This document shows positions 1 through 5,683 of a stretch of 8,632 nucleotides of DNA, one piece after another. This DNA comes from Vicinamibacteria bacterium (GTDB taxonomy: Bacteria > Acidobacteriota > Vicinamibacteria > Vicinamibacterales > UBA2999): positions 1 through 8,632 of the forward strand of contig JAICQE010000178.1 in NCBI GenBank assembly GCA_025938035.1, written 5' to 3'. The notes beneath the pieces are model-generated. The model searched no databases. It saw only the letters and a list, made by a program, of their open reading frames with translations, and was not told the origin of the DNA. Position numbers and translations under genes: made by a program. Within the stretch, counting starts at the first letter, position 1, and the number at the start of each line of letters is the position of its first letter.

Positions 1-2
1 AG

Positions 3-125
3 GGTTCAATGGGTTCGCCGGTGCAATGGGTTCAGACGGTGCAATGGGTTCAGACGGTGCAATGGGTTCAGACGGTGCAATGGGTTCAGACGGTGCAATG
101 GGTTCAGCCGGTGCAATGGGTTCGT
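3..125. repeat. 18-bp tandem repeat array upstream of the polymerase gene
   Basis: The unit gtgcaatgggttcagacg is repeated head to tail. Units begin at 21, 39, 57, 75 and 93, with a degenerate copy at 3 and a partial one at 111. Copies 21-92 look identical; the flanking copies carry gccg or cgt variants. Because the unit is a multiple of three, it stays open in all copies and can be read as a V-Q-W-V-Q-T peptide, but this looks incidental. The array ends about 16 bp before the ATG at 141. Its complement contains ctgaacccattgcac, close to ctgaacccaatgaac at 3944, so the two arrays may share an origin. Its left end may continue outside the window. Confidence 0.9.
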
Positions 126-140
126 GTACGCTCACGACTC

Positions 141-1499
141 ATGGCCCAGAAGGTCGAGCACGAACTGCTGGTAGTGAACGGCCGCGAGGTGGCCGTTTCC
201 AACCCGCGCAAGGTGCTTTTCCCCGACGCCGGCTATACGAAGCTCGACGTGGTCCGCTACTTCCTGGCGGTCGCCGACGGAGCGCTGCGCGGCGCCGGTG
301 GACGGCCGAACGTGCTCGTGCGCTACCCGAACGGGATCCAGGATGAGTTCTTCTATCAGAAGCGCGCCCCCCAGTCGCGGCCCGACTGGATCGAGGTTGT
401 GGCGCTGAAATTTCCGTCCGGACGAACGGCGGAGGAGATCGTGCCGCGCGACGCCGCCGCGCTGGCATGGATGGGCAACCTCGCCTGCCTCGAGCTTCAT
501 CCGCATCCCGTCCGCGCGGACGACCTCGACCACCCGGACGAACTTCGTGTCGATCTCGATCCGGTTGCCGGCACCGAATGGTCTCAGCTTCGCGACGTCG
601 CGCGCATCGTCCACGCGACGCTGGATGATTTCGGACTCGTCGGATGGCCGAAGACGTCCGGCTCGCGCGGCATTCACATCAACGTCCGCATCGACCGCCG
701 GTGGACGTTTCTGGACGTGCGGCGCGCCGCCGTGGCGCTCGCGCGGGAAGTGGAACGGCGCGCGCCCGCGCTGGCGACCAGCAAATGGTGGAAGGAAGAG
801 CGGCACGGCGTCTTCATCGACTACAACCAGAACGCGAAGGATCGCACGGTCGCCTCGGCGTATTCAGTGCGGCCGCGACCGGATGCGCGCGTTTCGGCGC
901 CGCTGACCTGGGACGAGATCGATGAGTGTGATCCGGGAGACTTCACCCTGGCGACGATGCCGCGTCGCTTTGCGGACATCGGCGATCGCCACGCCTCCAT
1001 CGACGAACATCCTGGTTCCCTGGAGGCGCTGCTCGACCTTGCGGCGCGTGACGAGCGCGAGGGACTTGGCGATGCGCCATGGCCGCCGCAGTACAAGAAG
1101 CAGCCCGGCGAAGCACCACGCGTGCAGCCGTCACGCGCTCGTCGGGTGCCCACACGTAGTGTCCGCCTTCAGGCGGACCCTCCGGCGTCACAGGGACGGC
1201 GGGTTCCGAAACACCCGCTGATCGAGGTGGCACGCGCACGGCGTAAAGACGAGGCACTGCAGCAGCTCGATGCCTGGAAAGCCCGCTATCCGGAAGCCGC
1301 GGCGTTATTGCAGCCTGCGGACGTTCTCGTCGACGCAATGCGCGGAAGGTCGGCGACGTGGACCCGGGTGCGGATCAACCTGCAGCACGTGCCGGTTGCG
1401 CAGCGGCCGGCTCAAGAGCATCTGGAACCGTCGCTCGAGGAGATCAGCGGCTGGAGCGGCCCGCCCCGAAAACCTTCTCGAGCTCGTACGCCGGCGTAA
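141..1499 (+). CDS. LigD-type primase-polymerase (Prim-PolC/PolD family)
   Basis: This is a stand-alone polymerase domain of the archaeo-eukaryotic primase family, as in bacterial LigD and mycobacterial Prim-PolC (PolD2). Such enzymes add ribo- or deoxynucleotides to fill short gaps during break or base-excision repair. With the ATG at 141 the protein has 452 residues. Visible catalytic elements are the metal-binding D138-L-D140, the SGSRGIH stretch at 173-179 with His179, and Asp227 in a FIDYNQNAKDRT context. The family N-terminal signature NPRKVLFPDAGYTKLD is at 21-36. The core runs to about residue 310. A basic proline-rich linker (about 318-357) follows, then a helical C-terminal module (about 358-435). 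The linker includes S-V-R-L-Q-A-D, encoded by a hairpin repeat. I chose 141 because homology begins within about ten residues of it; an in-frame ATG at 9 would add only repeat-coded residues. No Shine-Dalgarno sequence is evident. The 3' end overlaps the convergent ligase gene by 56 bp. Confidence 0.9.
   Translation: MAQKVEHELLVVNGREVAVSNPRKVLFPDAGYTKLDVVRYFLAVADGALRGAGGRPNVLVRYPNGIQDEFFYQKRAPQSRPDWIEVVALKFPSGRTAEEIVPRDAAALAWMGNLACLELHPHPVRADDLDHPDELRVDLDPVAGTEWSQLRDVARIVHATLDDFGLVGWPKTSGSRGIHINVRIDRRWTFLDVRRAAVALAREVERRAPALATSKWWKEERHGVFIDYNQNAKDRTVASAYSVRPRPDARVSAPLTWDEIDECDPGDFTLATMPRRFADIGDRHASIDEHPGSLEALLDLAARDEREGLGDAPWPPQYKKQPGEAPRVQPSRARRVPTRSVRLQADPPASQGRRVPKHPLIEVARARRKDEALQQLDAWKARYPEAAALLQPADVLVDAMRGRSATWTRVRINLQHVPVAQRPAQEHLEPSLEEISGWSGPPRKPSRARTPA
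1161..1178 (+). repeat. REP-like hairpin repeat inside the polymerase gene
   Basis: There is a perfect inverted repeat with gtccgcc at 1161-1167, loop ttca, and ggcggac at 1172-1178. It falls in the polymerase linker and reads in frame as V-R-L-Q-A-D (residues 341-346), between the catalytic core and the C-terminal module. A second version of the same element lies at 4398-4414 on the opposite strand with a swapped stem pair. From memory, peptides of the VRLQAD/VRLKPD kind recur in Acidobacteriota protein predictions, which fits a dispersed repeat. That is recollection, not a search result. Confidence 0.7.
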
Positions 1500-2520
1500 C
1501 TTCGAGCTGGTCGTATCGGCATTCGTCCGCCGGCTTGTCGGGCCGCCACCGCAGAAACGTCGCGGCGTGCCGGAACCGATCGCCTTGCAGGTGGTCGTAC
1601 TTCACTTCGCAGACCCGCTCGATGCGGAGCGGCTGCCACGACAGATCCTTGCCGGCGCTCCAGCGGCTCTGCCCGCCAGGCATCCTTTGTCCGGTTCCCT
1701 CCGCCTCGGCCCACTCGCGCCACGGATGTGACTTCAGCGCGTTCTTCCGCAGCGGCTCCAGCTCCTTGACGAGCGTCTTGCGTGCAGCCATCGTGAACGA
1801 GGAAGTCACGCCGACGTGGTGCAGCCGGCCGTTGTCGTCGTAGAGACCCAGAAGCAGCGAGCCGACGGCGTCCGGGCCGCTCTTGTGCCATCGGAAACCG
1901 GCGACGACGCAGTCGGCGGTGCGCGCGTGCTTTATCTTGAACATCGCGCGCTTGCCGGGCACGTACGGCTGATCGTCGGGCTTTGCAATGACACCATCGA
2001 GCCCTGCGCCTTCGAACCGTTGCAGCCACTCGGCCGCCAGTGTTCGATCGCGAGTGACCGGTGTGAGATACACGGGCGGTGTGACGTTCCCAAGCAGGCG
2101 TTCGAGCGTGCTGCGGCGATCGGCTTGTGGACGGTCCAGCAAGGATTTGCCGCCGGCGGCGAGCACGTCGAATGCCACGAACGACGACGGCGATGCCTGC
2201 GCGAGTTTCGCGACGCGCGACGCCGCCGGATGCAGACGCAGCTGCAGTGCGTCGAAGTCGAGGCCGTGCGGCGTGGCGATGACGATTTCCCCGTCGACGA
2301 CGCAGTGCGGCGGCAGCCGATCCATCAGCGCGTCGTGCAGCTCGGGGAAGTAGCGATCGAGCGGCTTGAGATCACGGCTCTGAATGTAGACGTCGTCCTT
2401 GCCGCGGAACACGATGGCGCGGAAGCCGTCCCATTTCGGCTCGAACAGGAACCCGTCGCCTTCGGGGATCCTGTCGACCAGCTTGGCGAGCATCGGCTCG
2501 ATTGGGGGAGCGGGAATCAT
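1444..2520 (-). CDS. ATP-dependent DNA ligase (LigC-like)
   Basis: This enzyme seals nicks through a lysyl-AMP intermediate. The 358-residue protein consists of an adenylation domain followed by an OB fold, with no added nuclease or polymerase domain. Nucleotidyltransferase motifs are in order: motif I K29-W-D-G with the predicted adenylated Lys29, D-G-E at 76-78, motif III FVAFDVL at 114-120, motif IV DGVIAK at 175-180, motif V MFKIKH at 193-198, and a motif VI-like RHAATFLRWRPDK near 317-329. The size and two-domain layout match mycobacterial LigC, whose gene neighbours Prim-PolC. The same pairing occurs here but convergently, with a 56-bp overlap of coding ends. The ATG at 2518-2520 places the conserved PMLAK element at residues 9-13, as expected. 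No clear ribosome-binding site precedes it. LigC-like rather than replicative function is inferred from architecture. Confidence 0.93.
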   Translation of the reverse strand: MIPAPPIEPMLAKLVDRIPEGDGFLFEPKWDGFRAIVFRGKDDVYIQSRDLKPLDRYFPELHDALMDRLPPHCVVDGEIVIATPHGLDFDALQLRLHPAASRVAKLAQASPSSFVAFDVLAAGGKSLLDRPQADRRSTLERLLGNVTPPVYLTPVTRDRTLAAEWLQRFEGAGLDGVIAKPDDQPYVPGKRAMFKIKHARTADCVVAGFRWHKSGPDAVGSLLLGLYDDNGRLHHVGVTSSFTMAARKTLVKELEPLRKNALKSHPWREWAEAEGTGQRMPGGQSRWSAGKDLSWQPLRIERVCEVKYDHLQGDRFRHAATFLRWRPDKPADECRYDQLEVTPAYELEKVFGAGRSSR

Positions 2521-2559
2521 GGAGTCGGTCGATCACACTATCAGTGCTTCTCCGTGAGC

Positions 2560-2582
2560 GCCATCGACCGTGGATCGATGGC
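2560..2582. promoter_or_regulatory. Perfect 8-7-8 inverted repeat between divergent genes (possible operator)
   Basis: gccatcga at 2560-2567 is mirrored perfectly by tcgatggc at 2575-2582 across a 7-base spacer. The centre lies about 50 bp upstream of the ligase start and about 80 bp upstream of the MEDS gene start. This geometry and placement suit a dimeric regulator's operator or a small hairpin in a leader. Chance 8-bp dyads with some allowed spacer should occur a few times in 8.6 kb, but one is unlikely in a 129-bp gap. No convincing -10/-35 pair could be assigned to either gene. Confidence 0.35.
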
Positions 2583-2649
2583 CATGTGGTTATCCTTTCC
2601 AACCTCAGCTTCGGCCCGCGCGTTTGGGCGGCCGGCGTATGCTTCAGGG

Positions 2650-3243
2650 ATGCACAGCAGCCGCAAGTCCCGCCCGCTCATACCGCTCGGCATCAAGGAG
2701 GAGAACGCGGTCGCCGGCGATCACCTCGCGCTGTTCTACGACACCGAGGAGGAATTCGCCAACGCTCTGGGTTTCATAGAGACGGGTCTGAATGGGACGG
2801 ATCACTGCATCGTCTTCGGGATTTCTTCCGATACGGAGCGCATGCTGCGCGTGCTCCGAGAACGGAAGTGGAACGTGGAGCGGCTGATGCGGCAAGGTCG
2901 ATTGTCGGTCCTTCGACCCGAAGCAACCTGCGATGCCACCGTGGCCGCGGTATCACGTCATTTTGATCACGTGTTGCGTAACGGCGCGACCTTCATACGT
3001 TTCTTAGGCAACGCAGCCGTGGGGCGGGAAGGATGGCCGACCGAAGAGGAGTTCTACAAGCTGGAAGCGATGGTCAGTGACTCGACCTTGAGTTTGCCGT
3101 GCGTGGCGATTTGTATGTTCGATCTGCGAACGCAATCCGCACAGACAATCCTCAAAGCGGCGTTCGAGGGTCATCCCGTCACCATCCATCGCAACTGCAT
3201 CCGCGAGAATCCACTCTACGTACCGAGAGGGGCGAGGTCGTAA
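2650..3243 (+). CDS. Stand-alone MEDS sensory-domain protein
   Basis: The 197-residue product looks like a MEDS domain (named from methanogen/methylotroph DcmR sensory domains). This domain is normally found in front of histidine-kinase or regulator modules, is thought to bind small organic ligands, and resembles KaiC-like ATPases in fold. Recognisable features are GDHLALFYDTEEEF at 23-36 near the N-terminus, a central GW-P (128-130), and the closing LPCVAICMFDLR (149-160) followed by an F-E-G-H-P turn (172-176). Nothing follows the domain, so no output module is attached. It probably works with a partner encoded elsewhere. The ATG at 2650 is preceded directly by aggg, too close for a normal Shine-Dalgarno. 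An in-frame ATG at 2578 would lengthen it by 24 unconserved residues. The gene has lower GC than its neighbours and uses ATA and TTA codons, a possible sign of transfer. It diverges from the ligase gene. Confidence 0.75.
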   Translation: MHSSRKSRPLIPLGIKEENAVAGDHLALFYDTEEEFANALGFIETGLNGTDHCIVFGISSDTERMLRVLRERKWNVERLMRQGRLSVLRPEATCDATVAAVSRHFDHVLRNGATFIRFLGNAAVGREGWPTEEEFYKLEAMVSDSTLSLPCVAICMFDLRTQSAQTILKAAFEGHPVTIHRNCIRENPLYVPRGARS

Positions 3244-3279
3244 TCGCGCCGCGGTGCGTCAGTTGGCGTAGGCGAAGGG

Positions 3280-3368
3280 TGGTGCCGGAGGTGGGAATCG
3301 AACCCACACGGGGGGTAAACCCCACCGGATTTTGAGTCCGGCGCGTCTGCCAGTTTCACCACTCCGGC
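3280..3368 (-). tRNA. tRNA-Leu (anticodon CAA)
   Basis: Read on the minus strand, the acceptor strands GCCGGAG (3368-3362) and CTCCGGC (3290-3284) pair perfectly. They are followed by discriminator A and an encoded CCA at 3282-3280. The anticodon stem CCGGA/TCCGG closes a CTCAAAA loop, giving anticodon CAA, which reads UUG. A GGGG-TTTA-CCCC variable arm makes this a class II tRNA, as leucine tRNAs are, and the T arm is GTGGG-TTCGATT-CCCAC. The mature body is 86 nt, or 89 nt with CCA, the normal leucine size. The D arm carries the usual GTGGTGAAACTGGCAGACGC pattern. Confidence 0.97.
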
Positions 3369-3383
3369 CTGAAGGGTGTTCCC

Positions 3384-3411
3384 AGTTTAACTCCCAACTC
3401 CCAACTCCCAA
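3384..3411 (-). promoter_or_regulatory. Candidate promoter of tRNA-Leu embedded in heptamer repeats
   Basis: On the minus strand, TAAACT (3389-3384) matches four of six bases of a -10 box. TTGGGA (3411-3406) matches four of six of a -35 box, with a 16-base spacer. Transcription from here would start roughly eight bases ahead of the tRNA. The -35-like hexamer is part of the repeated TTGGGAG unit, so four equivalent hexamers exist at 7-base steps and only one has usable spacing. The matches are weak and rest on position as much as sequence. Confidence 0.3.
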
Positions 3412-3418
3412 CTCCCAA
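3391..3418. repeat. Heptamer tandem repeat (ctcccaa x4)
   Basis: Four perfect head-to-tail copies of ctcccaa fill 3391-3418, just upstream of the tRNA-Leu gene. They are flanked by an inverted pair, tcccagtt (3380-3387) and aactggga (3423-3430), that could enclose the array in a stem. The array continues almost directly into a 14-bp repeat. Confidence 0.9.
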
Positions 3419-3422
3419 CACC

Positions 3423-3464
3423 AACTGGGAAGTGACAACTGGGAACTGACAACTGATGACTGAC
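3423..3464. repeat. 14-bp tandem repeat x3 overlapping the DMT start codon
   Basis: Three consecutive 14-base units begin at 3423, 3437 and 3451: aactgggaagtgac, aactgggaactgac and aactgatgactgac. The third unit contains the predicted ATG of the following membrane protein (3456-3458), so the repeat supplies the translation start and the first codons. No Shine-Dalgarno sequence is present within the repeat. Confidence 0.85.
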
Positions 3465-3926
3465 AGTTCCATACTGTCCCCCGTGAACAACCTCTACATC
3501 CTGTTCGCCATCGCGGCGGGTGCCGGTGTCGCCGCGCAGGCCGTGATCAACGGACGGCTCCGGTTCATCCTGGGCGCACCTGTCTGGGCAGCAACGGCAC
3601 AATTCGTGGTTGGCCTGATCATGCTGACGCTGTTTGCCGTGCTCAGCCGTCAGTCCCTGCCCGCCGGAGCCGACATCGCGCGCGCCCCATGGTGGATGTG
3701 GACGGGAGGCCTGTTCGGCGCGTTTTTCATCCTGATGGCGGTGATCACGACGCCAGTGCTTGGCGCCGCCTTAATGCTCGCCTCGAGCATCGTCGGTCAG
3801 CTCAGCGCGGCGCTGGTGATCGATCACTTCGGGTTGTTCGGCGCAACGGTGGTTCCGATCAGCACGACGCGCGTGATCGGCGTGCTGCTGCTCGCGGCCG
3901 GCGTTATCCTGATTCGGTGGACGTAG
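3456..3926 (+). CDS. DMT-superfamily membrane protein, YdcZ/DUF606 type
   Basis: A small inner-membrane protein of 156 residues, about the length of the half-size YdcZ/DUF606 members of the drug/metabolite transporter superfamily. These are usually 4-5 helix proteins thought to act as dimers; substrates are mostly unknown. Hydrophobic segments are visible at about 13-32, 42-62, 78-95, 100-120 and 132-154. The N-terminal segment reads LYILFAIAAGAGVAAQAVIN followed by G-R-L-R, resembling the family pattern in which a small-residue-rich first helix ends in N-x-x-L. The ATG lies inside a 14-bp repeat. An in-frame GTG at 3483 would give a start only four residues before the first helix and is a real alternative. 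No ribosome-binding site favours either. The gene is flanked by repeat arrays on both sides and looks transcriptionally isolated. Confidence 0.78.
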   Translation: MTDSSILSPVNNLYILFAIAAGAGVAAQAVINGRLRFILGAPVWAATAQFVVGLIMLTLFAVLSRQSLPAGADIARAPWWMWTGGLFGAFFILMAVITTPVLGAALMLASSIVGQLSAALVIDHFGLFGATVVPISTTRVIGVLLLAAGVILIRWT

Positions 3927-3944
3927 GGATGAAGTCGTGACCAC

Positions 3945-4007
3945 TGAACCCAATGAACATCACCCCTGAACCAACTGAACGATTGAACCTCTGAACCAAG
4001 GATGAAC
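3945..4007. repeat. Irregular TGAAC repeat leading into the next start codon
   Basis: The pentamer tgaac occurs at 3945, 3954, 3967, 3976, 3984, 3992 and 4003, seven times in 63 bases with spacings of 8-13. The last copy overlaps the ATG at 4002. Several copies extend to ctgaacc or ctgaaccaa. The first copy reads ctgaacccaatgaac, resembling the complement of the 18-bp array at 3-125. The array fills most of the 75-bp gap between the DMT gene and the small hypothetical gene; no promoter or terminator is obvious in it. Confidence 0.8.
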
Positions 4008-4397
4008 GACACCGATCGGCAGTTTCTCTTCGACCTGCGCAAATCGCTGCTGCATCTGCACAAGACGCTGCTCGACTGGGAGCGCGCCGCCTACGAGCGC
4101 GTCCACGGGCGAGTGTCACCAACCGATCTTCTGCAGGCGACCATGGAGCATCCGCAATTTGCGTGGCTGCGGCCGATATCGGAGTTAATCGTCCGCATCG
4201 ACGAATCCGTCGACACCGAAGCGCAGAATGGACCGGTCGACGTGGCGGCCATCGTTGCGCGTGCGCGTGCGGCGACTGCGGCCGACGAAACGGGAACAGC
4301 GCACGCGCAGCGGTATCACACGGCGCTGCAGGAGCATCCCGACGCGGTGTTCGCCCATCGGGATGTCACGAATGTGCTGAAAACCCGCGCATTGTAA
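4002..4397 (+). CDS. Small conserved-looking protein of unknown function
   Basis: A 131-residue soluble protein with no signal peptide, no membrane segment and no cysteine. The first 70 residues are predicted mostly helical and hold the most distinctive stretches: LRKSLLHLHKTLLDWERAAY (13-32) and FAWLRPISELIVRIDE (53-68). I associate this pattern with short uncharacterised bacterial proteins but cannot name a family with certainty. An alanine-rich segment (about 80-100) and a Y-H-x-A-L-Q-x-H-P tail follow. The ATG at 4002 is preceded immediately by aagg, too close for a standard ribosome-binding site, and sits in the last unit of the TGAAC repeat. The stop at 4395-4397 lies five bases from the stop of the convergent transporter gene. 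I assign no function. Confidence 0.72.
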   Translation: MNDTDRQFLFDLRKSLLHLHKTLLDWERAAYERVHGRVSPTDLLQATMEHPQFAWLRPISELIVRIDESVDTEAQNGPVDVAAIVARARAATAADETGTAHAQRYHTALQEHPDAVFAHRDVTNVLKTRAL

Positions 4398-4414
4398 TCC
4401 GGCTAAAGCCGGAC
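4398..4414 (-). repeat. REP-like hairpin at the convergent gene end
   Basis: tccggc (4398-4403), loop taaa, gccgga (4408-4413) form a perfect 6-bp stem between the 3' ends of two convergent genes. Read on the minus strand with one more base it is GTCCGGCTTTAGCCGGA. This aligns with the element at 1161-1177, GTCCGCCTTCAGGCGGA, with 14 of 17 identities; two of the three differences are a compensatory stem pair. The transporter gene on - reads V-R-L-stop through it. It could act as a weak bidirectional terminator, but there is no T-run. Confidence 0.65.
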
Positions 4415-5683
4415 TCCACCTGCGTTTTCCTGAACGGTCGCCGCGTCGTGCCGCCGGCCCAACCACCATCCGTTCACCGCCCAGATTCCGGCTGCCACCG
4501 CGCCCACGATCGCGACCGTCTGCGATCCAAGTCCCACCGCGTAAATGCCTTTCTCGAGCTGCGCGAAGACCGCGTCCGCCGCGCGGTAGACGGGCACATC
4601 GACGAAGTTCTTGGCCTTGTATTTCGTCTCATTGTCGAGCGCGCTCCACAACATCTCGCGGCCCGGCCGCACGAACGCGAACTGGCCGAAGCGTCTGGTA
4701 ACGATCGACACCGCGACTACTGCCAGGGTGTTCCAGAATGCCAGCGCGGCAAAGGCGAGCGCCGTAGCGATTGGCACCATGGTGAGCAGCGCGACGAGGC
4801 CGAGGCGCGACGCGATGTAGCCGGTGAGAAACAGCTGCGACAGGATGGTCAGGCTCTGCACGATCCAGTCGAGACGCGCGAAGAAGCGCGTGCGGGCCTC
4901 CGGCTCTGGAAAGGCGTCGGTGACCAGGCGAAGCTGATCGAAATACAGGAACGTGTTCGCGGCGGAGATCAGGACGACAAAAAGCGTGATGCCGAGGACG
5001 TACGGTGACTTCAGGACGAGCGGCACGCCGGCCCAGATGCTGCCGCCGATGGCCTCGTCGCGTCCGCGGTCACTTTCAGTCTCGGCCGGCGCATGGGACT
5101 TCCAGACGCTGAGCAGCGCCCGCTGACACACGATGGCGAGCACGAACAGTCCGGCACCAAGAAACAAGATGCCGCTGTTACCAATCGTCGATACCGCGAT
5201 GTCGGTGAACAGCGGCCCCGTGAGCGCCCCGGCGGTGCCCCCGGCCGCAATCAGCCCGAACAAGCGCTTCGTCTGATCGGGGCGGAACAGTTCCAGCAGG
5301 AAGCTCCAGAACACCGAGATCGTGAACAGGTTGAGGACGCTGATGAAGATCCAGAAAAACTGGCTCAGCCGCAGGCCTGGAGCACCGCCGCGAAACGCGA
5401 GGCCGACGATCGTCAGCGATACCGCGACGGCCGCATACGTCCATGGCAGGAACACGCTGCGGCGAAAACGGGCCACGAGCCAGCCGTAAGCGGGGATGAC
5501 GAGGAGCGACGCGGCCGCGGTGCCAATCCAGAGGTCGGCAAGTCGATCGGCGCCGATCAGCGTGCCGACCGTGTCGCGGACCGGCCGCACCGCGAAGTAG
5601 CCGGCCATGATGCAGAAGAACAGCAGGAACGAGGCTACGACCGCGGGCATCTCCCGGCGCTCGATGGCGCCCAGGGTCGACAC
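4403..5683 (-). CDS. MFS-type transporter, NTP/NDP exchanger-like (downstream paralogue)
   Basis: A polytopic inner-membrane protein of 426 residues with about 12 hydrophobic helices. It resembles the major-facilitator-like proteins annotated as ATP/ADP translocase or NTP/NDP exchange transporters in free-living bacteria. Landmarks shared with the upstream gene are R-P-V-R-D-T (33-38), FRPDQTKRLFGLIAAGGTAGA (133-153), the loop-end F-A-R-L-D (268-272), and RPGREMLW plus KYKAK-D-VYR (339-367). The acidic loop ETESDRGRDE (201-210) separates the two six-helix halves. The start is a GTG overlapping the upstream stop as TAGTG, suggesting translational coupling. An ATG at residue 12 (5648-5650) is the alternative. 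The C-terminus is built by the hairpin repeat, which supplies V-R-L and the TAG. Nucleotide transport is not shown: the diagnostic charged residues of true organelle or parasite carriers cannot be confirmed by eye. Confidence 0.82.
   Translation of the reverse strand: MSTLGAIERREMPAVVASFLLFFCIMAGYFAVRPVRDTVGTLIGADRLADLWIGTAAASLLVIPAYGWLVARFRRSVFLPWTYAAVAVSLTIVGLAFRGGAPGLRLSQFFWIFISVLNLFTISVFWSFLLELFRPDQTKRLFGLIAAGGTAGALTGPLFTDIAVSTIGNSGILFLGAGLFVLAIVCQRALLSVWKSHAPAETESDRGRDEAIGGSIWAGVPLVLKSPYVLGITLFVVLISAANTFLYFDQLRLVTDAFPEPEARTRFFARLDWIVQSLTILSQLFLTGYIASRLGLVALLTMVPIATALAFAALAFWNTLAVVAVSIVTRRFGQFAFVRPGREMLWSALDNETKYKAKNFVDVPVYRAADAVFAQLEKGIYAVGLGSQTVAIVGAVAAGIWAVNGWWLGRRHDAATVQENAGGVRL

Noticed and set aside
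3..125. CRISPR array
   Set aside because: The units are 18 bp and directly adjacent with no unique spacers, so this is a plain tandem repeat.
141..2520. Complete NHEJ operon
   Set aside because: Ku is not in the window and the two genes are convergent rather than in an operon; only polymerase and ligase activities can be supported.
1816..2649. Long open frame on + running into the MEDS gene
   Set aside because: It lies opposite the ligase, whose motifs are complete, and its translation is a low-complexity antisense shadow. Only the part from 2650 has MEDS features.
3244..3368. Integration site at the tRNA-Leu 3' end
   Set aside because: No repeated copy of the tRNA 3' end and no integrase gene is present in the window.
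4163..5008. 281-codon open frame on + spanning the hypothetical and transporter genes
   Set aside because: It overlaps two better-supported genes and encodes a charged, low-complexity product typical of GC-rich antisense frames.
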